From the NCBI GenBank assembly GCA_021464525.1, contig JADRCO010000743.1:1-27208 (forward strand): a DNA stretch of 27,208 bases. The letters run 5' to 3'. This DNA is from Rhizophagus sp. LPA8_4_AMF. Taxonomy: Eukaryota; Glomeromycota; Glomeromycetes; Glomerales; Glomeraceae. The position numbers and the translations under genes were made by a program. The notes under the pieces were generated by a model. It made no database searches, had not been told where the DNA came from, and worked only from the letters and a program-made list of their open reading frames with translations. Shown piece by piece: positions 19,591-27,208 of this stretch (its first letter is position 1; each line of letters begins with the position of its first letter).

Positions 19591-20118
19591 ATGATATACA
19601 GTCACAGTTTTTCTATTCTGTTTAACAAAATGTTTGGACATATAAGATTAATTAGATATGAACTCAAAAAACATTCAACATTCATGCTTTCTGGTTTCAG
19701 AAAATATTCAACATTCCAGCCTCCTGGTAATCTAGGAAATTCAAGAAAAGAATTTACGTTGGTGAATTTCCAATCTCCCAGTTTCAGAAAATATTCAGAA
19801 TTTAAACCTCCCAATAGTCTAAAAAAAAAAATTTATGATATGGAACAAAGTATATACGAAATGGACCAAAGCATAAGAGAAGAAATTGATAATGTGAGAC
19901 AAGGGATGGAACTAAATTTCAAAGAAGCAATTAATGACATGAAACAATATTTAAGAAATATAGAACAAGATTTAAGAAAAGAAATTAATAATGTTAGACA
20001 AGAGATGGGACAAAATTTAAGAAATGAAATAGAACAAGATTTAAGAAAAGAAATTAATGGAGTGAAACAAAATTCATTGAAAAAAATTAATAGAGAAGAT
20101 GAAAAAATAAGTGTGTAG
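19591..20118 (+). CDS. Small coiled-coil protein with possible mitochondrial presequence, 175 aa
   Basis: I start at the ATG at 19591, the first Met in the frame. The N-terminal ~45 residues have Ser/Phe and spaced basic residues with no acidic ones apart from one Glu, and end in GFRKYST; R-x-Y-S resembles a mitochondrial processing site, so a presequence is plausible but not proven. Two short repeats follow, FRKYSTFQPPGN at ~37-48 and FRKYSEFKPPNS at ~65-76. From ~80 to 165 the protein is a long amphipathic helix, very likely a coiled coil, built from near-repeats such as IEQDLRKEINNVRQEMGQN and IEQDLRKEINGVKQN. No catalytic motif is present. The family is unrecognised; a structural or scaffold role is the most that can be inferred. 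An AAAATAAG-type signal sits at the stop and AT-rich spacer follows. Confidence 0.6.
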   Translation: MIYSHSFSILFNKMFGHIRLIRYELKKHSTFMLSGFRKYSTFQPPGNLGNSRKEFTLVNFQSPSFRKYSEFKPPNSLKKKIYDMEQSIYEMDQSIREEIDNVRQGMELNFKEAINDMKQYLRNIEQDLRKEINNVRQEMGQNLRNEIEQDLRKEINGVKQNSLKKINREDEKISV

Positions 20119-22200
20119 TTATATTGATTTTGATTATTTTTTTATTATTATAATACTTATTAACGTTAATGAATGTTAGGTGCACTTTATGTTTATGCTT
20201 GCATGACAATGTGTGGTGGTAAGGTTTTGTTTTTATTTTCATTTATATTAATAAATATACGGTAAGTATAGTACTAATAATCTGAATAATATAGTAAGTG
20301 CATACTTATTTCTTTCGGGACATGATTATTCAAAACTTTGGGAAAATTTTGTAAGTTATTTAACTTATTATTTATTTATTTTTTTTTACTTATATTAAAT
20401 TGATCCAAATTAATAATATTTTTTCTTTTAATATTTTTTTTTCAGAAAGATGAACATCGGAAAGATAACTTATTAAAAGTTTAAATATTTCAAATATTAA
20501 TAGTATCCTAGTGTGAGTAAGTAAAAAAAATTATCATAGTATAAAATATTGATTTATTTTGAAATGATCTTGCAAAAAATTAATGGTAAGAAATATCAGT
20601 GCATTTTATTTTTATGGTATCAAAAACTTGATAATTCCATGTTATCACAATTAATTTACTAAATACTAATCTATGAATAGTAGTTCTTTTAGCATTTATT
20701 AATTCTTTATTCAAGCAAATTTCTTTTATTAAAAAAAATTATCAAATTTTAAAATTTTATTATAATTTTTTTTTGTAATGTAAGTTGAAATGAAATTTCA
20801 TGAAATATTGAAGGTATTACTAACTTAATAAGAATTGTGTTTTAATTGGATAATAATTAAATTATTACAATTTTTTGACAATGTACAGTACATAACATAA
20901 ATAATTATTAATTAAGAAGAACTATATTATTACATGTACTGTATGTTATAAATATTATGATTTATTATTGAAGATCTGATGTAAAGACATTACTTTTTAG
21001 ATAATTCAAGTAACAGCTCTAAGCAGCAGATAAACAATAAAAACAATAGATTCAAAAATTATCACGTACAAATCAACATGCTGAATTGATCTCAAAATCT
21101 CAAAGTGAATTGAAAGATTAGATAAATTTAAACATATTTAAACATATTGTATTTATTATTACTATAAATGATTAATTGTATGTAAAATTTTAACACTTCT
21201 TTTATTGGCAAACTTAGCTATTTTATATTAGAGATCAATAACCAACTTCGATTTCTTCAAAGTTTATTGGAAAATTACAAATAAATTCTTTGGATAATAT
21301 CGGAATGTGGAAATCATTTGATATAAACTTTAAATAACGGATGCAAATAAATCCTTTACAAATTTTTAACGGAGTCAATCATTAAATTATTAATAATACT
21401 TCGATTTAACTCATTTAGTTCATACGTTATATTTTGTGTATTTATGCATTTTTCCAAAGAAGTTTCGTCATATCTAAACACTAAAATTTTCACTGATTAT
21501 TGGAATAATGATAATGTATAAATTATATTTAGTTTCTTAAATATGATAACGAAAAATTTCGAAAAAAAATTTATAATAAGTAATGAATACATGTTTTAAA
21601 CCAATAAATAAACCAAAATATAAATATACTATGATATAAATTTAAGTAATAATAAATGAATTTGCCATGATACTTGATATTATATAACCATTTGTTAATA
21701 GCAACAATAATCATGTTTAAAAAGAAAAATTACTTTTATAAATTTTGATAAATTAAAGTATTAATATCGAAACCAATTTCCTAGGTAATATATCCTACGT
21801 AGAAATTAGGCATATAATATTAACTAAGAGTTTTCACTTACATTATAGTACATGTAAGTTTACATACCATTATTATTAGAATTCACATCAATATCTAAGT
21901 CGATTTCTATTGTAAGATAATCTAAAGAATATACTTTACTATCAATGTATATTTTTGTGACAGTATATTGCAATCCTCTTATTATATTATTATCATGGAT
22001 TTTGATATAGTTATGAAGATATCATGCATAACAATATGGTTATTGGCACAGTATTTGACATGGTTAACTCATACCATTAAAGTTGTATTTCATTACAAAA
22101 GAATATTTGTCATACATCACATAATCATTGATTTTTTCATTTTAAATTAAATTAATTAACTAGGGAAGTATAAAGCATTATGCAGAGGACGCTCCTAACC
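20119..22200. other. Long AT-rich spacer with one TLDc relic
   Basis: Apart from the relic at 21073-21124 no gene, RNA or repeat is supported. A 60-codon frame at 21968-22150 is hydrophobic and AT-driven and is taken as chance. Confidence 0.4.
21073..21124 (+). pseudogene. TLDc relic, start of domain
   Basis: The run caacatgctgaattgatctc and its continuation aaaat match the intact gene at 9056-9080 at 24 of 25 positions, encoding QHAELISK at the beginning of TLDc. The following gaattgaaagattagat still resembles ggattgataaattagat of the gene after a short local duplication of tcaaaa. Nothing else of the gene remains nearby. Confidence 0.65.
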
Positions 22201-22254
22201 TGATTAGTCAATATATTTAGTAATTATAAAGAAGCAGATATTTTATATCTGAGA

Positions 22255-22575
22255 TTCATTAGCCAGAAAACAATATCATTATTATGATAATTAAAAAAAA
22301 TCAAAAAAAAAAAAAATGTGAGAGTCATTAGCCAGAGAACAATATTATTAATTTAAATTAAAAAAAAATCACAAAAAAAAAAATAAATTTCATATGAACA
22401 TTAGCCAAGAAACGATATCATAAAAATCATATATTCATTGGGCAGGAGACAATATCATTAATTAAAAATACGAAAAAAATTTCCATACGTTCATTAGTCA
22501 ATTAACAATATTTATTAATTAAAAAATAATCACAATAAAATGTGATTTATTAGCCAAGAAACAATATTTAAAAAA
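22255..22575. repeat. Degenerate tandem array, units of ~37-73 bp
   Basis: Six copies of a core tcattagccagagaacaata followed by t(c/t)attaatt, an A-run and atcacaaaaaaa begin at about 22255, 22325, 22398, 22435, 22491 and 22547. A weaker copy (gattagtcaatat) may begin at 22202. Divergence between units indicates an old array. It lies directly upstream of the partial gene at 22812. Confidence 0.7.
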
Positions 22576-22811
22576 AATCTAACTAAAAAAAAGTTGAAAT
22601 CTTAGAAAAAAAAATCTCAAAAATCATCCGTAATTGTGTTACAAGACAAAAAAAAGCAAAAAAAAAACTTAACTAAAAAAGAAAATCTCACTACATAGTA
22701 AAAAAATATCTATGCGCAGTTTGCGCAGTTTATGAAGGAAATTGATAATCTATTACATGTTAGTATTAGTTGAATTTACTAGATCTTCAATCTAGCCAAA
22801 AAAATCGATAA
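22576..22811. other. A-rich spacer upstream of the 22812 fragment
   Basis: It contains A-rich tracts and a 9-base tandem (gcgcagttt twice at 22714-22731). A possible splice acceptor (aattag) ends at 22816. No gene was seen. Confidence 0.3.
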
Positions 22812-23150
22812 ATTAGTAATCAATATGAATTTACCGATCAAAATTTCTTATCTTTAAAACAAGATGAAATTGAAAGAATACTTGAGGACTTACACAAAAC
22901 ATCTGATTACATAACAATTGAACAAGATTGGAATGAATGTCTGGATGAATGGAATGAGCTGTTAATGGAAGAAGAAAGAGCACAGAATTTGAATATTACA
23001 GAGGAACCATCAAATTATGGTGATAATGATCTATTAAATTTATATATCCATCCTGCCATTAATGCAGATGCAAAGTGGAACTTACGTGATCTTTTTATTA
23101 GAGAATTGGAAAGGCCAGAATTTATATCTGTGTCTTCAGAATTTAATTAA
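22812..23150 (+). CDS. 3' part of an unrecognised gene (last exon or truncated copy), about 112 codons
   Basis: The frame is open from 22812 to TAA at 23148-23150 and is clearly coding-like: NQYEFTDQNFLSLKQDE, EIERILEDLHKTSDYIT, IEQDWNECLDEWNELL, INADAKWNLRDLFIREL. The first Met is at 22965, but similar acidic helical sequence continues upstream of it, so the Met at 22965 is unlikely to be the real start. The codon at 22809 is a stop, and an AG acceptor at 22815-22816 suggests the piece is a last exon or that the 5' part has been lost. It is acidic and predicted helical with a Trp-rich middle. No domain is recognised; a transposase tail is one possibility. Confidence 0.45.
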   Translation: MSNQYEFTDQNFLSLKQDEIERILEDLHKTSDYITIEQDWNECLDEWNELLMEEERAQNLNITEEPSNYGDNDLLNLYIHPAINADAKWNLRDLFIRELERPEFISVSSEFN

Positions 23151-23284
23151 TTAAACTGTTAAACATGTAATTAGTTCATTATAATTTTCTTTTGTTCAAT
23201 AATGAATTATTATATAATATTAATAAAAAATAAATTTTAGTAGTGCTAGTATAAATTAGAATTAAATTATTTTTTATAATGTTT

Positions 23285-23575
23285 GCCAGAATTAGTTATA
23301 GTTTTGGCCCGAATTAATTTAATAATCACATGATCTGTCCAAAACCTGTCCAATGAAAAAAGGTTTTGGTTTTGGACAGATTTTGGACAGGATGTCCAAA
23401 ACTTCGAATTGTTCAATTGCCCAACACTGCCCAAATGTATGTCAGGTCAACAGGTCAGGTTGGGTACCCAGCTGGCACTGACCTAACCTGAAGTCAGGTC
23501 ATGAATTTAATGATCTGACCCAAAATTTTCAGGTCAACCCATTGGGTCACCCGATCTGTCAGATCAGATTCAAAG
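23285..23575. repeat. Palindromic repeat zone (GTCCAAAAC and GGTCAGGT motifs)
   Basis: The left part contains ctgtccaaaacctgtccaa (23335) followed by its inverted form ttttggttttggacagattt-tggacagg (23365-23391). The right part from 23440 is a dense set of ggtcaggt words and inverses (gtcaggtcaacaggtcaggt, tgacctaacctgaagtcagg, gatctgaccc, caggtcaacccattgggtca). Both arms can fold back on themselves. GC content is well above the neighbourhood. It looks like one or two small palindromic mobile elements of unknown family; no target-site duplication was identified. Confidence 0.55.
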
Positions 23576-23599
23576 CTCTAGTGATAGGGTTTCTAAAAT

Positions 23600-24149
23600 A
23601 ATCAGTATGATGTGTAAAATTTAGAAAGAAATACATTAAATCTGTAAAAGAATCAGGATGAATAAAATAGAAATGCTTAGTAGTATTTTAACAGCAAAGT
23701 CAACTACTTGATGTGACTTATTAATATTAGGATTATTTTGAAAGTAACACAATAAGCAGGTAAAACTTGTACAATATATAAAGTAAAAGTATCTCCAAAA
23801 AAAATAGGTTTCAATCTAGTTCCAAAGATTATTAAATTGAATGGTTACAACTTGTGGTATAGAATAGCAAATAACACAAGAATGATCAATAATTATAGGG
23901 ATTTCATGATTAAAATGCTAAATAAAGTGTTCAACTGAGAGTGCTCTTGTTGTTCAAGTAACATACATAAGAGTTTGCAAGTACATCTGCAATAATTTCT
24001 CAAGTACACCTGAGAAAAATAAAAATCAAATTAGTACAAATTATTTGCCTTTTACCTAGCAAAAATTACCACTTGTTAACCAGTTCAGTACATCAAACAG
24101 ATTAACTATGATTTGCATTCAGGAAGGTTAAGTACATCCAACTATGATT
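23600..24149. other. Intergenic DNA
   Basis: No gene is supported. Short words such as aagtacatctg / aagtacacctg / aagtacatcc recur between 23970 and 24140, without a regular period. Confidence 0.35.
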
Positions 24150-24545
24150 GAAATCCAATCAAACAAAACACACTGACAATAGGAAGTTCATTTATATGTA
24201 AAAGGTAATAGAACTTTATTGAACTTGAACTATTCTGAAGTTACATGAACTACAAGGAAAATACATAGGTTATTTATACAAAAATTACTGCATGTAAAGA
24301 TATAAATATAATTAATAAATAAATATAATAAATAAACTAAATAAATCAAATAAATCATTTATACCAAATATAATTGATATACTGAAGTTACCAAAAATAA
24401 TAGGCTTGGTTGGTTATAGTTTAGTCAGCTTGGCACAGTTTGGCACAGTAAATCTCAATTTCACCTGATCATCTTGAAGCAGTAAGTTGTAGATCTACAT
24501 ATATATGACTAGGGATAACAACAGATATAAAAAATAAACAACAGA
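24150..24545 (-). mobile_element. Possible fossil solo LTR
   Basis: Read on the minus strand, this segment has the layout of a long terminal repeat: a TATAAATAA box near 24265-24285, an AATAAA signal (ttcaataaagtt) about 50-70 bases further, and a T-rich downstream region. Exact ends and a target-site duplication could not be fixed, and no internal retroelement genes lie beside it. It is a degraded, old copy if the call is right. Ordinary AT-rich spacer is the alternative. Confidence 0.3.
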
Positions 24546-24838
24546 TAGATTATTCAACAAATTACAAAACTCTTACAATTACATATACTGCTAAACTCTA
24601 TAGTATCGTAAGTTTCTGTCTATTATCAACTACTCTGAAAAACTTTCTCTACTTAATCCTGCTAAATTTAATGATAATGAAATAAATCTATTTCTGTTTT
24701 TCCCTTAATTGACCATTTTCAACACCATTATGAGATAATAATAGATAATGAATTATAAGTTAAAAGAAGGATTAGAAAAGGTTTAAAATATAAACTAGAA
24801 TTATACTTGGATGAATTGTAGTTTATGAGAAAATTACT
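24546..24838. other. 3' flank of the Sel1-kinase gene
   Basis: AT-rich spacer between the possible LTR and the kinase stop codon, with no gene seen. The kinase terminator/polyadenylation region lies here on the minus strand. Confidence 0.4.
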
Positions 24839-27208
24839 TTATATCATTAAATCCAACCCTTCAGAAAGTTCATGACCCATCGTATAACATGCATTTCTTT
24901 GTTCTTGTAATGATAATTTACTATCAGCCTCTCCTATATTACAACTAATACTAGAAATATCAGTTTGTTCTTGTGATAATGATTCATTAGACTTTACAAA
25001 TTCTTGTATATCACTACTAAATTGCATTATGCTACTTTTATATATATTAGGATCATCATTCTTGAATTCATAATGTTCATTAAGACATTTAAGCCAGTGA
25101 GATATAGTATGTTCAAGACTTACTATAGTTGGTCTATTTTCTGGATTTTCATCCCAACATTTTTTCATTAAATCTATATAACATTTTGGAGTACCTTTTA
25201 TAATTTCAGGACGTTCCCCTTTACAAATATCTATAGTAAGTTGACAATGATCATGTACATTATTATTAAATGGAGGAACACCTGATGTAATTTCCCACAT
25301 TATCATTGAGAAACTATAGATATCTCTTGCTGAAGTATAGGGATCGTTTCTTAATATTTCAGGTGCCATATAAGGCAAAACTCCACAGTTTGTTTCACTT
25401 TCGGCCTGTAATGAATCATTTATGGGTTTACATAATCCTAAATCAATAATATATGCTTCATAATTATCTGACATTAAAATATTACCATCATGAAGATCAC
25501 AATGAACAAGATTTGATTCATGCATCGTTTTAAGCCCCAAAATAATATTTTTTAATAATTGTAATTTATATTGCCATTTAAGTTTGACTATGTCAGATAA
25601 ACTGTTTCTTAAGTTTCCTTTCTTTGCATAACTCATTACTATTATGTATTTTGATTTATTTGGATCTTGAGCAATCCCAAAGAATTGAATGAATTTTGAA
25701 AATGATTTTTTCTGACAATTATAATGATATTCCAACTATAGTATTATAAAAAATTAAAATTATTAGTTTTAATAATAAAAAAGGAGATAAATAAATAAAA
25801 TAAAATGATTCACACCTCATCTTTAAAACTTGATGAATCTTTAAGATTTTTAAGAATAACTTCATGACCTGATTGCCTATTCCATTGTTGCTTATCAAAA
25901 TTCCAACTACTAATAGGTCCATCTAACCAAATAGCTTTATGAATAACACCAAATCCACCTTCACTAAAATAATTAATATTTTTCACTCTATTATAAGGTA
26001 TCCACTCCAAAATTTCATAACTATTTTTAGCATTTAGTTGTGCCTCTTGAACAAATTTATCAATAGATTCATTTTTACTTGTCCATTTTAAAAAATCTTG
26101 TTGAAATCGCTTAGTATTACATTGATAACACCAATAGTAATTAATCAATGGTTGTTTACACTCTTCACATAGTTTATTACTGCCATGGATATTAATATTT
26201 TCTGCTGCTTTTTGATACCAATAAAATGCTTTCTCCATACTTTTTTCTGTTCCTTCACCATCATTATAAAGTCTAATCAAATTATTCATTGCATTTTCAT
26301 TACCATTTTCTGCTGCTTTTTGATACCAATAGAAGGCATTTTCTAGATTCATTTCTGTTCCTCTACCATAATAATAAAGTGTAGCTAAATCATTCATTGC
26401 ACCTTTATTGCCATTTTTTGCTGCCTTTTGATACCAATAAAAGGCCTTTTCTAGCTTCATTTCTGTTTCTATACCATTTTTATAATATAAGGCCAAATAA
26501 TACATTGCATGATTGTTATTATATTCTGCTGCTTCATAATACAAATCAAATGCTTTTTTTAGATTCTTTTCTGTTCCTTCTCCATTGAAATAATGATCAG
26601 CTAAACAGATGATTGCTTCTTTATTACCACTTTCTACTGCTTTTTGATGCCAATAAAAGGTTTTTTCAAAATTTTTTTCTATTCCTTCACCACTGCCATA
26701 ACATGTAGCTAAACTATGCATTACTACATTATGACCATTTTCTGCTGCTTTTTGATACAAATCAAAAGCTTTTTCTAGATTCCTTTCTGTTCCTTCTCCA
26801 CATTTATAGCATACAGCTAAGCCATACAATGCATCTATATTATCATTCTCTACTGCTCTTTGATACCAATAAAAAGCTTTTTCTGGATTCTTTTCTGTTC
26901 CTTCTCCAATGTAATAAAGTGATGCTAAATATTTCATTGCACTACTATTACCATTTTTTGCTGCTTTTTGATACCAATAAAATGCTTTTTCTAAATTCTT
27001 TTCTGCTCCTACACCATCATAATAATACTTAGCTAAGCATTTCATTGCATCTTTATCATCATTTTCTGCTGCTTTTTGATGCCAATAAAAGGCTTTTTCA
27101 AGATTCTTTTCTGTTCCTTCTCCATTTGTGTAATACATAGCTAAATTACTCATTGCATCTTTATCACCATTTTCTGCTGCTTTTTGATGCCAATAAAAGG
27201 CTTTTTCT
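24839..27208 (-). CDS. Sel1-repeat / zinc-ribbon / TKL-like protein kinase, 5' end outside the window
   Basis: Exons are 27208-25816 (continuing past the edge) and 25735-24839, joined in phase 0 through an 80-base GT-AG intron. About 762 residues are visible. Nine complete 36-residue Sel1 repeats (consensus MxxLAxxYxxGEGTEKNLEKAFYWYQKAAENGN) plus half of a tenth come first. A four-Cys ribbon follows (CEEC...CYQC) with the linker RFQQDFLKWTSKNESIDKF. The kinase domain has a glycine loop (SEGGFGVIHKA), VAIK-like Lys in EVILKNL, catalytic HCDLHDGN, metal-binding DLG in place of DFG, PYMAPEIL and DIYSFSMIMWE, so the key residues are present and activity is plausible. It ends with a ~90-residue Ser/Glu-rich tail. 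Such kinases form a large expanded family in arbuscular mycorrhizal fungi; Sel1 repeats act as protein-binding scaffolds. Substrates are unknown. Confidence 0.92.
26190..27208 (-). repeat. 108-bp tandem DNA repeat encoding the Sel1 array
   Basis: The DNA repeats every 108 bases, with strongly conserved blocks such as gctgctttttgataccaata and ttcttttctgttccttctcc recurring in each unit. It encodes the 36-residue Sel1 units of the kinase gene and extends past the right edge. Confidence 0.85.

Noticed and set aside
21238-21290. Possible BTB relic (accaacttcgattt resembling accaacttcaattg of the intact gene)
   Set aside because: Match is only about 12-14 bases with no extension, too short to separate from chance.
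21968-22150. 60-codon hydrophobic plus-strand frame
   Set aside because: First codon is not supported, composition is that of AT-rich spacer, and nothing around it suggests a gene.
22255-22575. CRISPR-like array
   Set aside because: Units are degenerate, spacing is irregular, spacers are A-rich and the DNA is eukaryotic.
26397-27032. Two plus-strand frames with repeated MHLYYH... sequence
   Set aside because: Antisense shadows of the Sel1 repeat array; their repetition simply mirrors the 108-bp DNA repeat.

Overview
This is AT-rich eukaryotic DNA, most likely from the genome of an arbuscular mycorrhizal fungus (Glomeromycotina, Rhizophagus-like). The sequence shows short GT-AG introns of 71-104 bases, AT-rich codons and large intergenic spaces full of decayed repeats. 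It carries members of two families known to be greatly expanded in these fungi: BTB-TLDc proteins and Sel1-repeat/zinc-ribbon/TKL-like kinases. There is no sign of bacterial organisation, so the genes are not expected to form an operon.

Layout. Positions 1-575 hold a fossil LTR-retrotransposon fragment (zinc knuckle and protease, minus strand). A 207-residue gene of unknown function follows at 1274-1897 (minus). Its 3' end and flank are duplicated as a relic at 5942-6332. Between the two copies lie three inverted-repeat elements. Two of them have perfect 9-bp target-site duplications typical of Mutator-like (MULE) transposons (2859-3356 and 4588-5511). The third is a fold-back element at 3861-4261. 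A further fold-back element with an 11-bp minisatellite sits at 7252-7429.

The centre is a BTB-TLDc neighbourhood. An intact three-exon gene (8102-9827, plus) has a ZZ zinc finger inserted inside its TLDc domain. An intact two-exon paralogue (13821-12155, minus) lacks the finger and has a Pro/Asn-rich linker instead. Three relics of the same family lie at 14640-15075 (minus), 16938-17012 (minus) and 21073-21124 (plus). The intact pair is convergent, with about 2.3 kb of AT-rich DNA between the genes and a possible 58-residue membrane protein at 10557-10381 (minus). Several decayed coding tracts of unknown family lie between 14.2 and 17.5 kb.

The right third has a small coiled-coil protein, possibly mitochondrial (19591-20118, plus), a degenerate tandem array (22255-22575), the 3' part of an unrecognised gene (22812-23150, plus), a palindromic GGTCAGGT/GTCCAAAAC repeat zone (23285-23575) and a possible fossil LTR (about 24150-24545). 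It ends with the 3' portion of a large Sel1-repeat protein kinase gene (27208-24839, minus) that runs off the window.

The two BTB-TLDc proteins would be expected to act as substrate adaptors of cullin-3-type ubiquitin ligases or in TLDc-linked V-ATPase or oxidative-stress functions. The kinase would act in signalling. Nothing in the sequence ties them into one pathway. I found no convincing new multi-gene system. The most notable items are the ZZ-in-TLDc architecture, the decaying BTB-TLDc cluster, the two MULE-type elements and the very homogeneous 108-bp Sel1 repeat.
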